Made by a program: the position numbers and the translations under genes. Under the pieces are notes generated by a model. It had not been told where the DNA came from. It worked only from the letters and a program-made list of their open reading frames with translations, and made no database searches. Positions 35,505 through 44,484 of a DNA stretch of 64,000 bases are shown piece by piece (within the stretch, counting starts at the first letter, position 1; the number at the start of each line of letters is the position of its first letter). The stretch is from assembly GCF_013778455.1 (NCBI RefSeq), contig NZ_JACEHE010000034.1:1-64000 (forward strand). The letters run 5' to 3'. This DNA comes from Streptomyces himalayensis subsp. himalayensis (GTDB lineage Bacteria; Actinomycetota; Actinomycetes; Streptomycetales; Streptomycetaceae).

Positions 35505-35527
35505 TTCGATCAGCAGGGCGCTATAGT
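35505..35527 (+). promoter_or_regulatory. Regulator gene promoter with TYCGATCA motif
   Basis: TTCGATCA (35505-35512) is followed by a -10-like TATAGT (35522-35527). A start of transcription some seven bases later supports the GTG at 35565 as translation start. The motif copy next to the -10 box suggests autoregulation. Confidence 0.4.
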
Positions 35528-35564
35528 TGCCACTGCCTGAATGACAGACGAGGGGAGCCCGAAC

Positions 35565-36683
35565 GTGCACGCCGAAGAGAGGTATCAGGAAATTCTCCGC
35601 AGGCTGCGCGAGCGGGGATCGATCCGGGTCAGCGACGTTGCCGCGGAGCTGAACGTCTCGCCGATCACCGTCCGCCGCGACGTGGGCGTGCTGGCGGACC
35701 GGGGCCTGGTGGCGCGGGTGCACGGCGGGGCCACGCTGCCGCCGGCGCAGCAGGCCGACGAAGAGGCAGGGGCAGCACCGCAGTCGGTGCACGCCGCGCC
35801 CGGCGCGCGCGAGGCGGTCTTCGGCCTGGTCGTCCCGGCCGCCGACTACTACTACCCCGAGGTGATCAAAGGGGCGAGCGAGGCGGCCGCCGCTCGCGGC
35901 GTACGTCTGGTGCTGGGCATCTCCCAGTACAGCGCCGACGAGGAACAGGCACAGGTCGAGCGGATGCTGGCGGACGGGATCGACGGTCTGCTGATCACGC
36001 CGTGCGACCCCGCCGCGGCTCGCGAGCGGCTGCAGAGCCTGGCGATACCGCACGTGCTGGTGGAGCGCCGCCCGGACGACGACACGGCCGGGACCGAGTG
36101 GGTGGTCAGCGACCACGCCTACGGTGCCAGGATCGCCGTACGCCACCTGTCCGAGGCGGGGCGCGGCCGGATCGGCCTGCTACTGCGGGACGACAGCCCC
36201 CACGGCGCACACGTTCTGGCGGGTTACCGCGAAGGTCTCGCGGCGGTCGGACATAAGACCGGTGAGAAGGCGGCCGGCCGCAAGACCGGTGAGGAGACGG
36301 TCTTCCGTCTGCCGCCGCCGGGCGGGAACACCGCCGAACGGGAGCGCCGACTCGGCGAGTTCACCGCCGCCGTCGCCGACCGGCGGCTCGACGCGGTGCT
36401 CATCCACAACGACCACGACGCGATCGTGGTGCTGCGGCGGCTGCGGGCCCAGGGCGTAGACGTCCCCCGCGACCTGGCGATCGTGGCGTACGACGACGAG
36501 GTCGCGGCCCTCGCCGACATCCCGCTGACCGCGGTCGCGCCCCCCAAGCACGCGGTGGGCGCCGCGGCCGTGGACCTGCTGGCGCAGCGGCTCGCGGATC
36601 CGTCCCATCCCCGGCGGCGTCTCGCGCTCCTGCCGGACCTGCGCGTCCGCACCTCCAGTACCCAGAGCACGCCCGTCAGCTGA
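35565..36683 (+). CDS. DeoR-type HTH / LacI-type sugar-binding hybrid transcriptional regulator
   Basis: The 372-residue protein probably starts at GTG 35565 (GGGGAG 7 bases upstream); an ATG at 35541 lacks a site and sits almost on the transcription start. Residues ~1-60 are a DeoR-like winged helix (YQEILRRLRERGSIRVSDVA, VSPITVRRDVGVLADRGLVA, RVHGGATLP). The rest is a LacI/periplasmic-binding-type effector domain (VFGLVVPAADYYYPEVIKGA, DGIDGLLITPCDPAAA, HLSEAGRGRIGLLL, AVLIHNDHDAIVVLRRLRAQ). A near-duplicated insert (GHKTGEKAAGRKTGEE) sits in the middle. It stands divergently to the lyase genes and directly before the GH35 gene, so it likely controls the locus in response to a sugar. Confidence 0.85.
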   Translation: MHAEERYQEILRRLRERGSIRVSDVAAELNVSPITVRRDVGVLADRGLVARVHGGATLPPAQQADEEAGAAPQSVHAAPGAREAVFGLVVPAADYYYPEVIKGASEAAAARGVRLVLGISQYSADEEQAQVERMLADGIDGLLITPCDPAAARERLQSLAIPHVLVERRPDDDTAGTEWVVSDHAYGARIAVRHLSEAGRGRIGLLLRDDSPHGAHVLAGYREGLAAVGHKTGEKAAGRKTGEETVFRLPPPGGNTAERERRLGEFTAAVADRRLDAVLIHNDHDAIVVLRRLRAQGVDVPRDLAIVAYDDEVAALADIPLTAVAPPKHAVGAAAVDLLAQRLADPSHPRRRLALLPDLRVRTSSTQSTPVS

Positions 36684-36738
36684 CCGGCACAACCACGCGC
36701 GCTGCCACGCCGGTTGCCGCACCCATCGGAGAACCCTC

Positions 36739-38529
36739 ATGTTCGAGATCTCGCCCGAGGGGTTCTCCCTCGGGGGCCGTCCGCTGCGCCTGCTCTCGGG
36801 CGCCCTGCACTACTTCCGGGTGCTGCCCGAGCAGTGGCCGCACCGGCTGCGGATGCTGCGGGCCATGGGCCTGAACACCGTGGAGACGTACGTGCCGTGG
36901 AACCTGCACGAGCCGCGGCCCGGGGAGTACGACTTCACCGGCATCGCCGACCTGGACCGGTTCCTGCACGCGACGCGCGAAGCCGGGCTGTACGCGATCG
37001 TGCGGCCCTCGCCGTACATCTGTGCCGAGTGGGAGAACGGCGGGCTGCCCTGGTGGCTGCTCGCCGACCCGGACGTCCGCGCGCTGCGCTGCCGGGACGA
37101 GGGCTACCTGGCGCGTGTCGAGCGCTGGTACGACCGCCTGGTGCCGATCGTCGCCGCGCACCAGGCCACCCGCGGCGGCAACGTGCTGATGGTGCAGGTC
37201 GAGAACGAGTACGGCTCCTACGGCACCGACACCGGCTATCTGGAGCACCTGGCCGACGGGCTGCGCTCGCGCGGCATCGACGTGCCGCTGTTCACCTCCG
37301 ACGGGCCCGACGACTTCTTCCTCACCGGCGGCACGGCGCCGGGCTGCCTGGCGACCGTGAACTTCGGCGGCCGTCCCGGCGAGGCGTTCGCCGGCCTTGC
37401 CCGGGTGCGGCCGGACGATCCGGCGATGTGCATGGAGTTCTGGTGCGGATGGTTCGACCACTGGGGCGCCGAACACGTCGTACGCGATCCCCGGGACGCC
37501 GCGGCGGCGCTGGCGGAGATCCTGCGGGCCGGGGCGTCGGTGAACGTCTACATGGCGCACGGCGGGACGAACTTCTCGACCTGGGCGGGCGCCAACACGA
37601 AGGATCCGGCGACCGGCGCGCACTACCTGCCCACGGTCACCTCGTACGACTACGACGCGCCGATCGACGAGCGGGGCGGTGCCACGGAGAAGTTCTGGGC
37701 GTTCCGGGAGGTGCTCGAGGAGTACGCGCAGGCACCGCTGCCCGAACCGGAGCCGCCCGCGCCCCTGCTGCCGCCCGCCCGGATCGAACTCACCGAAGCG
37801 CTGCGGCTGTTCGACGTCCTGGATGCGGTGGCAGGTGAGGAGGTGCGGGCCCCGGTGCCGCCGTCCTTCGAGGAGCTGGGCCTCGCCCACGGGCTGGTGC
37901 TCTACACCGGGGGCATCCCCGGACCCCGGCAGCCGTATCCGCTGTCGGTCCACGGGCTCGCCGACCGGGCGCACGTGTACGTGGACGGCGTGCATTCCGG
38001 GGTCCTGGAGCGGGACGCCGCCGAGGAGCTGCGCGATGTGGCGGTGCCGGGTCCGGCGGTTGGGTTGGAGCTGCTGGTCGAGTCGATGGGCAGGGTCAAT
38101 TACGGGGCCGGGCTCGGCGACCGCAAGGGTGTCCGGCGCGTGCTGCACACGCAGCAGATGCTGCACGGGTGGCGGGCACGGCCGGTGGAGCTGGGGCACG
38201 GCACACCGGAGCGGCTGCCCTGGGACGGCGGTGTGCCGCGCGGGTTCGAGCAGGCGGGCCGGGGGCCGGTCTTCCTGCGCGGCACGCTTGAGGTGGACCG
38301 GCCCGCCGACGGCTGGTTGGCGCTGCCCGGCGGCGGCAAGGGCTACATCTGGGTGAACGGCTTCTGCCTGGGCCGCTACTGGCAGTCCCGCGGGCCGCAG
38401 CGGACGCTGTACCTGCCCTGGCCGCTGCTCCGGGCCGGCCGCAACGAGGTCGTGGTGCTCGAGGTGGACGCCGATCTGGGCACGCTGCCGACGGCCGTCG
38501 AGACGTGCGATGCACCGGAGTTGGGGTGA
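36739..38529 (+). CDS. GH35 beta-galactosidase
   Basis: A 596-residue glycoside hydrolase family 35 enzyme without signal peptide, so probably cytoplasmic. The barrel begins RLLSGALHYFRVLPEQWPHR, with NTVETYVPWNLHEPRPGEYD, VRPSPYICAEWENGGLPWWL, VQVENEYGSYG containing the acid/base Glu157, and AMCMEFWCGWFDHWG containing the nucleophile Glu233. A C-terminal jelly-roll region (LGRYWQSRGPQRTLYLPWPL) completes the usual architecture. It removes terminal beta-galactose, presumably from oligosaccharides imported by the downstream ABC system. It starts 55 bases after the regulator stop, probably co-transcribed. Confidence 0.93.
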   Translation: MFEISPEGFSLGGRPLRLLSGALHYFRVLPEQWPHRLRMLRAMGLNTVETYVPWNLHEPRPGEYDFTGIADLDRFLHATREAGLYAIVRPSPYICAEWENGGLPWWLLADPDVRALRCRDEGYLARVERWYDRLVPIVAAHQATRGGNVLMVQVENEYGSYGTDTGYLEHLADGLRSRGIDVPLFTSDGPDDFFLTGGTAPGCLATVNFGGRPGEAFAGLARVRPDDPAMCMEFWCGWFDHWGAEHVVRDPRDAAAALAEILRAGASVNVYMAHGGTNFSTWAGANTKDPATGAHYLPTVTSYDYDAPIDERGGATEKFWAFREVLEEYAQAPLPEPEPPAPLLPPARIELTEALRLFDVLDAVAGEEVRAPVPPSFEELGLAHGLVLYTGGIPGPRQPYPLSVHGLADRAHVYVDGVHSGVLERDAAEELRDVAVPGPAVGLELLVESMGRVNYGAGLGDRKGVRRVLHTQQMLHGWRARPVELGHGTPERLPWDGGVPRGFEQAGRGPVFLRGTLEVDRPADGWLALPGGGKGYIWVNGFCLGRYWQSRGPQRTLYLPWPLLRAGRNEVVVLEVDADLGTLPTAVETCDAPELG

Positions 38530-38594
38530 CCGCTCCGGGGTTCGCTGCCCGGATTCCGGCACGAGCGCTGGTCCGCGTGCCCGCACGAGCGATA

Positions 38595-38668
38595 TCCGAT
38601 CACATCCTGATCATTTTCTGATTGTTTGATTGTTTTCCCTTGACTCCGATCAGGTCTGTGCGAAAGAT
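38595..38668 (+). promoter_or_regulatory. Promoter region of the second sugar ABC operon
   Basis: Two TCCGATCA copies (38595-38602, 38645-38652) flank an AT-rich block with a perfect tandem GATTGTTT repeat (38620-38635). TTGACT (38640-38645) and AAAGAT (38663-38668), 17 bases apart, form a plausible -35/-10 pair. The second TCCGATCA overlaps the spacer, as a repressor site would. Confidence 0.5.
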
Positions 38669-38722
38669 GTTCGTCACCCGCCTCGCCCTCAACGGCGCGG
38701 CCCTCCCGTAGGAGTCAGCGCA

Positions 38723-40069
38723 ATGAAGCTCTTCTCCCGCAGACCGGCCTCCCGCATGTCTGTCTCGCGCAAGGCCCCTGCCGCTCTCGCGGCCGCTGCG
38801 TCCTGCCTCGCCCTCCTCGCCACCGCTTGCGGGAGCGGCGACTCGGTGGACACCGGCAGCGCCGGTGAACCCGTCCAGATCACCTACTGGTCCTGGCTGT
38901 CCGGCTCCAAGGAGATGACCGAGAAGTTCAACCGGACCCACGACGACATCAACGTCACGTTCGCCGAGATACCGGCGGGCCTCAACGGCGGCTACGACAA
39001 GGTCGCCAAGGCCGTGGCTGCGGGCAACGCGCCGGACGTCGTCAACGTCGAGTACCAGGCCCTGCCCGACCTGGTCACCCAGGGCCTGCTCCGTGACTCG
39101 TCCGCCGAACTCGGCACGTACGTCGAGGGCTACGCACCGGACTCGGTGCGCACCCTGGTCACGCTGGGCGGCAAAACCTGGGCCGCCCCGTACGACGTCG
39201 GCCCGCAGACGCTGTACTACCGCACCGACCTGTTCGAGAAGTACGGCGTCGAAGTGCCCAAAACCTGGGACGAGTTCCGGTCCGCCGCGCAGAAGGTGAA
39301 GGCCGCCTCCGACGGCAAGGCCAGGATCCTCGACTTCTGGGGTGACGACGTCGCCACCTGGGCGGGCCTCGCCCAGCAGGCCGGCGCCCGGTGGTACGGC
39401 GCCTCCGGGGACGCCTGGAAGGTGAACATCGCCGACGCGGCCACCAAGAAGGTCGCCGACTACTGGAAGGACCTGGTCCAGGACGACCTGGTGCACAACC
39501 ACAAGGCGTGGAGCCCGGAGGCCACCAAGGTAGTGACGGACTCCCAGGCCATCGCCCTGATCGGCGCCTCCTGGAGCGCCGGCGGGATCAAGGCCACGTA
39601 CCCGAAGCAGGCCGGCAAGTGGGCCGAGGCGCCGCTGCCGAACTGGGGCACGCCCGCCACCGGTGCGGTCGGCGGCTCCTCCTACGCGATCACCAAGGAC
39701 AGCGCGAAGGCCGAGGCCGCGGCCGAGTTCGTCAAGTGGGCCACCACCGACAAGGCGGCCGTCACGGCGCGGCTGTCGGCGGGCACCTCCAGCGGCCTGC
39801 CCGCCGCCGACGAGCTGCGCGCCACCGCCAAGGAGTCCTTCGACGCCTCCTTCTTCGGCGACCAGGACGTGTACGCCGTGGCGAGCGAGCAGGTGCCCAC
39901 CATCGCCGAGGGGTGGGTGTGGAGCCCGGTGCACAACTCGACTACGGCCACCATGCAGGCGGAACTCGGCAAGGCCCAGAAGACGGGCGAGTTCTGGGCT
40001 GCGTTCCAGGCCGGGCAGCGCGCCGCCGAGAAGAAGATCAGCGACCGCGGGCTCAAGCTCGCCGACTGA
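38723..40069 (+). CDS. Sugar-binding lipoprotein of the second ABC importer
   Basis: A 448-residue family-1 solute-binding protein starting at ATG 8 bases after AGGAG. Its lipoprotein signal is KAPAALAAAASCLALLATAC, the last Cys being the lipidation site. The mature protein reads VQITYWSWLSGSKEMTEKFN, AKAVAAGNAPDVVNVEYQAL, WAAPYDVGPQTLYYRTDLFE and ATIAEGWVW-type C-terminal features, as in CUT1 oligosaccharide binders. It is the first gene of an operon with two permeases and a dehydrogenase. By neighbourhood it should bind galactose- or uronate-containing oligosaccharides released by the lyases; this is inference. Confidence 0.9.
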   Translation: MKLFSRRPASRMSVSRKAPAALAAAASCLALLATACGSGDSVDTGSAGEPVQITYWSWLSGSKEMTEKFNRTHDDINVTFAEIPAGLNGGYDKVAKAVAAGNAPDVVNVEYQALPDLVTQGLLRDSSAELGTYVEGYAPDSVRTLVTLGGKTWAAPYDVGPQTLYYRTDLFEKYGVEVPKTWDEFRSAAQKVKAASDGKARILDFWGDDVATWAGLAQQAGARWYGASGDAWKVNIADAATKKVADYWKDLVQDDLVHNHKAWSPEATKVVTDSQAIALIGASWSAGGIKATYPKQAGKWAEAPLPNWGTPATGAVGGSSYAITKDSAKAEAAAEFVKWATTDKAAVTARLSAGTSSGLPAADELRATAKESFDASFFGDQDVYAVASEQVPTIAEGWVWSPVHNSTTATMQAELGKAQKTGEFWAAFQAGQRAAEKKISDRGLKLAD

Positions 40070-40178
40070 TCCGTCCCCGGACGAGGCCGGGCGGATGCGC
40101 CCGGCCCTCTCCTCCGCCCGCCCCGACCGGCCCCGCCTCCCCGTGGAGCGCGGCCCGGCCCTCGAAGGAGCTTCGCCG

Positions 40179-41081
40179 ATGGCATCCCCCCGGCCCGGTC
40201 TCGGGCGGCGCGCCGCACCGGTCCTCTTCCTCGCGCCGTTCCTCTCCCTCTTCCTCGCCACTCTCGTCGCCCCGATCGGCTACGCCGTGTGGATGAGCCT
40301 GTTCCGCGAACAGGCGGCGTCCGGCCTCGGCTTCGGCGGCACCGAGACCCTCTTCGTCGGCCTCGACAACTACCTGCGCGCCCTCGCCGACCCGGGTTTC
40401 CGTCGCGGCTTCGCGCACATCGCGCTGTACTGCGCGGTCTACATCCCGGTCATGGTGGGCGGCGCGCTGACGCTCGCCCTCCTCGTGGATTCCGCGCTGG
40501 CCCGGGCGAAGAGGTTCTTCCAGCTCGCCTACTTCCTGCCGCACGCCGTGCCCGGCCTCATCGCCGCGATCATCTGGGGCTTTCTCTACACCCCCGGCCT
40601 GAGCCCCGTCATCGACTTCCTGTCCGGCTTCGGCGCGGACTGGGAACCGCTCGGGCCCGACGCGGTCCTGTTCTCCATGGCCAATGCGGCCACCTGGCAG
40701 TGGATCGGCTACAACATGGTGATCTTCTACGCGGCGCTGCAGGCCGTCCCGCGCGAGACGCTGGAGGCCGCCGTGGTCGACGGCGCGGGCCAGCTGCGCA
40801 CCGCCTGGTCGGTGAAGCTGCCGATGATCCGCTCCTCGGTGGTGCTGACCATGCTGTTCACCGCAGTGGGTGCGATCCAGCTGTTCAACGAGCCCGAAGT
40901 GCTGCGCTCACGCTCGTCGGCGATCTCCTCCGACTGGAGTCCGGTGATGTTCATCTACCAGGCCGCCTTCACCGACCACGACTACGGTCTTGCCGCCGCG
41001 GGCTCGCTGCTCCTCGCGGCCCTGGGGGCCGTGTTGTCGTTCGTCGTCACCAAGCTCGGCAACCGCTGGAAGGAGGCGTGA
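40179..41081 (+). CDS. Carbohydrate ABC transporter permease, MalF type
   Basis: A 300-residue permease starting at ATG 8 bases after AAGGAG. Six membrane helices begin AAPVLFLAPFLSLFLATLVA; the periplasmic loop after helix 1 carries FVGLDNYLRALADPGFRRGF; and the EAA loop is RETLEAAVVDGAGQLRTAWS. It pairs with the next gene, which begins 3 bases beyond its stop. No ATPase gene is present. Confidence 0.9.
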   Translation: MASPRPGLGRRAAPVLFLAPFLSLFLATLVAPIGYAVWMSLFREQAASGLGFGGTETLFVGLDNYLRALADPGFRRGFAHIALYCAVYIPVMVGGALTLALLVDSALARAKRFFQLAYFLPHAVPGLIAAIIWGFLYTPGLSPVIDFLSGFGADWEPLGPDAVLFSMANAATWQWIGYNMVIFYAALQAVPRETLEAAVVDGAGQLRTAWSVKLPMIRSSVVLTMLFTAVGAIQLFNEPEVLRSRSSAISSDWSPVMFIYQAAFTDHDYGLAAAGSLLLAALGAVLSFVVTKLGNRWKEA

Positions 41082-41083
41082 GC

Positions 41084-42010
41084 ATGGCCGTCGACACCGC
41101 CGCTCCCCCGGCCGTTCCGAACACCCACGCACCACTTCCCCAAGCGCGCCGAGCGCCCCGCCGCACTTCCGACCGGCACCCCTGGTCCTCCCGCGTCATC
41201 GTGAACGGACTCCTGGCGGCTGTCGCTCTGTACACCCTGATGCCGCTCAGCTGGCTGCTGGTCAACGCGACGAAGAGCAACGGCGACCTGTTCGGTCGGC
41301 CCGGCTTCCTGTTCGGGGAATTCCATCTCTTCACGAACATCGCCGAGCTGTTCGCCCACCAGGACGGGATCTTCGGCCGCTGGCTGGCCAACACGCTGCT
41401 GTACTCGGTCGTCGGCGCCCTCGCCTCCACGCTGGTGTCGCTGCTGGCCGGGTACGCCTTCGCCACGTACGACTTCGCCGGCAAGGAGAAGGTGTACGGG
41501 CTGGTGCTGCTCGGCATCCTCGTGCCGCACACCGTCATCTCACTGCCGATGTACCTGCTGGCCTCGCAGGTCGGGCTGGTCAACTCGTACTGGGCGGTGC
41601 TGATCCCCGGTCTTGTCAACCCGTTCGGCGTCTACCTGGCCCGGGTGTTCGCCGAAGGGTATGTGCCCGGCGAGACGCTGGAGGCCGCCCGCATGGACGG
41701 CGCCGGCGAACTGCGCACGTTCCGGTCGGTTGCGCTGCCGATGATGGCGCCCGCCTTCGTCACGCTCTTCCTCTTCTCCTTCACCGCCAGCTGGAACAAC
41801 TTCTTCCTGCCGCTGGTGATGCTCAACGACTCCTCCCTCTACCCGGTGGCGCTCGGCCTGTTCAGCTGGAACGCGGTGCTGCCGCAGCAGCCGCAGCTGT
41901 ACGCGTTCGTCATCACGGGCTCGCTCGTATCCGTCCTGCCGCTCGTCGTCGCCTTCCTCGTGCTGCAGCGCCACTGGCGCTCCGGCCTGACCGCGGGAGC
42001 CGTGAAGTGA
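41084..42010 (+). CDS. Carbohydrate ABC transporter permease, MalG type
   Basis: A 308-residue permease with ATG after AGGAGG. Six helices start at VIVNGLLAAVALYTLMPLSW; the EAA loop is GETLEAARMDGAGELRTFRS, followed by the MalG-typical FTASWNNFFLPLVMLNDSSL. Its stop codon overlaps the GTG of the dehydrogenase gene by four bases (GTGA), so the last two genes are translationally coupled. Confidence 0.9.
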   Translation: MAVDTAAPPAVPNTHAPLPQARRAPRRTSDRHPWSSRVIVNGLLAAVALYTLMPLSWLLVNATKSNGDLFGRPGFLFGEFHLFTNIAELFAHQDGIFGRWLANTLLYSVVGALASTLVSLLAGYAFATYDFAGKEKVYGLVLLGILVPHTVISLPMYLLASQVGLVNSYWAVLIPGLVNPFGVYLARVFAEGYVPGETLEAARMDGAGELRTFRSVALPMMAPAFVTLFLFSFTASWNNFFLPLVMLNDSSLYPVALGLFSWNAVLPQQPQLYAFVITGSLVSVLPLVVAFLVLQRHWRSGLTAGAVK

Positions 42011-43029
42011 CCTCTCTCCCCCTGCGCCGCCCGCGCACCGTCCTCGCAATGGACGCCCCCGTCCGCGACGCCCTGTTCGACCAGGCCTCGCTCGACCGCC
42101 TTGCGGCGCTGGCCGACAGCGACCCGTCCCTGGTGGTGGCGGACTTCGCGGACCCGGCCGCCGCCAGCCCGCTCGCCGACGCCGAGGTGCTGCTCACGGG
42201 GTGGGGGTGCCCTCCCCTGACCGCCGCGGCCCTGGCACGGATGCCGCGCCTGCGCACGGTCGTGCACGCGGCCGGTTCGGTGAAGCACCACATCACGGAC
42301 GCCTGCTGGGAGCGGGGACTGACGGTGTCCTCGGCGGCCGGCGCCAACGCGCTGCCGGTCGCCGAGTACACGGTCGCCGCGATCCTCTTCTCCGGCAAGC
42401 GGGTGCTGCACGCGGCACGGGTGTACCGGGAGCAACGCGCGCGGGTCGACTCCCTCGAGGTGATGGGCGGGGGCGGCAACTACCGCTGCACCGTGGGCGT
42501 CGTGGGAGCGTCCCGGATCGGCCGGCGGGTTGTCGAACTGCTGCGCCCGTACAACCTGCGGGTGCTGCTGTACGACCCGTACGCCGGGGCCGAGGAGGCC
42601 GCCGCGCTCGGGGCCCGCCTCGTCTCCCTGGACTCGCTCGCCCGGTCCAGCGACATCGTCACCGTGCACGCGCCGGAACTGCCTGAGACACGCCACCTGT
42701 TCGACCGGGGCCGCTTGGCGCTGCTGCGGGACGGCGCGACGCTGATCAACACCGCCCGCGGCTCTCTCGTCGACACCGCCGCCCTCACCGACGAGTTGGT
42801 CTCCGGCCGGCTCAACGCGGTCCTGGACGTCACCGACCCCGACGTCCTGCCCGCCTCCTCACCGCTGTACGAGCTGCCGAACGTGCTCCTCACCCCGCAC
42901 GTGGCGGGCTCGCTCGGCAACGAACTGCACCGCATGGCCCACAGTGCACTGGACGAACTCGAGCGCTATGCGCGGGGCCTGCCCTACGCGGATCCGGTGC
43001 GCGCCAACGCCCTCGCCCGATCCGCTTGA
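42007..43029 (+). CDS. D-2-hydroxyacid dehydrogenase (NAD-dependent)
   Basis: A 340-residue D-isomer-specific 2-hydroxyacid dehydrogenase. The nucleotide-binding domain has VGVVGASRIGRRVVELLRPY and VLLYDPYAG. Catalytic residues follow the family pattern: Arg in INTARGSLVDTAAL, the acidic position in VLDVTDPDVLP (Asp where most members have Glu), and His in LLTPHVAGSLGNE. Coupled to the permease gene (GTGA), it probably acts on an uronate-derived keto or hydroxy acid made during polysaccharide breakdown; the substrate is not determinable from sequence. Confidence 0.88.
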   Translation: MTSLPLRRPRTVLAMDAPVRDALFDQASLDRLAALADSDPSLVVADFADPAAASPLADAEVLLTGWGCPPLTAAALARMPRLRTVVHAAGSVKHHITDACWERGLTVSSAAGANALPVAEYTVAAILFSGKRVLHAARVYREQRARVDSLEVMGGGGNYRCTVGVVGASRIGRRVVELLRPYNLRVLLYDPYAGAEEAAALGARLVSLDSLARSSDIVTVHAPELPETRHLFDRGRLALLRDGATLINTARGSLVDTAALTDELVSGRLNAVLDVTDPDVLPASSPLYELPNVLLTPHVAGSLGNELHRMAHSALDELERYARGLPYADPVRANALARSA

Positions 43030-43107
43030 CGCCGGCGAGCCCACAACGCAGGAGAAGAGGAGCTCGGATCCGGGCCCGGGCAAGCCCGGCCACAACGAAC
43101 AGATCGG

Positions 43108-43198
43108 TCAGGCCGCGACCGGCAGCGGCATCTGGTCCCAGGTCCGGCCCTCCAGCAGGCGGCCACCGGCCTTTGGGGTGCGGCCGCCCCACTGCTCC
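43108..43198 (-). pseudogene. 3' end of a DUF5131 (phage Gp37/Gp68-like) gene, broken off
   Basis: About 30 codons (QWGGRTPKAGGRLLEGRTWD, then QMPLPVAA-stop) match the C-terminus of the intact DUF5131 protein encoded at 54576-55454 (KQVGGLTPKAGGRLLDGRTW). Similarity ends abruptly at 43198, just 66 bases before the first of two tyrosine recombinases. The rest of the gene is not present on the other side of the recombinase genes. Confidence 0.65.
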
Positions 43199-43263
43199 GT
43201 TGACTGCACTATCTGGTTGATCTGCTGGCGATCAGTTGGCACGGGCATGAAGCATCTGTCCTT

Positions 43264-44484
43264 GTGTCTGGGAATTCTGAGTTCACTGGTGCGCATCGGG
43301 ACTTGATGGACGGCAGGGCTGATCTGCCACGGGTCGGCGCCGTGCTTGAGGGCACGGTGGCGTCGCTGCCGTACGTGGTGGTCGATGGGGCGGGCCGGGA
43401 GATCGAGCCGGTAAGCCGGTACCTGCGGGATCTGCTGCTGGGCGATGTGAGCCCGCTGACCTGTCGGAGCTACGGTCACGATCTGCTGCGGTGGTTCCGG
43501 CTGCTGTGGGCGGTCGACGTCGGGTGGGAGCAGGCCACCGAGGCCGAGACCGCCACGCTGGTGGGGTGGCTGCGGTCGGCGCCGAACCCACAGCGGCAAC
43601 GCCGCCGCGTGGATGCCTTGGCGGCCGGGACGGTCAATCCGAAGACCGGCAAGCTGAATCTTGGGGCCGGGTACGCGCCGCGCACTATTGCGCACAACTT
43701 GTCGGTGATGCACGGCTTCTACGCCTTCCACCTGCACTTCGGCCGGGGACCTGTCGTCAATCCGGTGCCACACAGCAGATCCCGCCGACGGGCCTTGGCG
43801 CACGTGTCGCCGATCGAGCCCGCCAGGCCGCATCGGCGGGCACGGCTGCGGCCGAAGCTCCCGGCCCGTCAGCCGCGGGCGATCCCCGACTCGCAGTGGG
43901 AGGAGTTGTTCGCCGCGATGCGCTGTGCCCGTGACCGGGCCCTGCTGGCGTGCTACATCTCTTCCGGTGCCAGGGCCTCGGAACTTCTGGGTGTCCAGCT
44001 CAGCGACGTCGAATGGACCAAGGGCCAGCTGTGGGTGATCTCCAAGGGGACCCGGCTGCGGCAGGCGGTCCCCGTCTCCCCGGAGGCCCTGGCCTACCTG
44101 GCGGGCTACCTCGAGGAAGCGGGGCTACCCGCATGTGGCGATCCCGTCTGGCGCACCCGGCGAGGCGAGCCGAGGCCGTTGAGCTACTGGGCGGCGCGAC
44201 GGATCCTTCAGCGCGCCGACGAACAGCTGGGCACGAACTGGACGCTGCACGATCTTCGGCACACCGCGGCGACCCGGATGGCACGGGACCCGGCGCTGAC
44301 GCTGGTGGAGGTGCAGACCATCCTGCGGCACGCGCATCTGAGCACCACCGCCCTCTACACGACAGTGCGCCTGGACGACCTGCTCGATCAGCTCGCCGAG
44401 CACTACCAGCGGCCGACAGAGCCGACCCGGTGGTCAGCAACGTACGACGCCGACGACATTGCGGCGGTATTCGGTGACCGATAG
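43264..44484 (+). CDS. Tyrosine recombinase / site-specific integrase (first of a pair)
   Basis: A 406-residue phage-integrase-family protein starting at GTG (ATG 43306 is an alternative). The N-terminal SAM-like DNA-binding domain includes LTCRSYGHDLLRWFRLLWAV. The catalytic domain has Arg237 in SSGARASELLGV, a Lys in WVISKGTRLRQAVP, His329-x-x-Arg332 in LHDLRHTAATR, a His in ILRHAHLSTTALYT and the nucleophile Tyr365. It overlaps the next recombinase gene by 11 bases. Paired recombinases of unequal size are typical of Tn554-like and recombinase-in-trio elements. Confidence 0.88.
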   Translation: MSGNSEFTGAHRDLMDGRADLPRVGAVLEGTVASLPYVVVDGAGREIEPVSRYLRDLLLGDVSPLTCRSYGHDLLRWFRLLWAVDVGWEQATEAETATLVGWLRSAPNPQRQRRRVDALAAGTVNPKTGKLNLGAGYAPRTIAHNLSVMHGFYAFHLHFGRGPVVNPVPHSRSRRRALAHVSPIEPARPHRRARLRPKLPARQPRAIPDSQWEELFAAMRCARDRALLACYISSGARASELLGVQLSDVEWTKGQLWVISKGTRLRQAVPVSPEALAYLAGYLEEAGLPACGDPVWRTRRGEPRPLSYWAARRILQRADEQLGTNWTLHDLRHTAATRMARDPALTLVEVQTILRHAHLSTTALYTTVRLDDLLDQLAEHYQRPTEPTRWSATYDADDIAAVFGDR

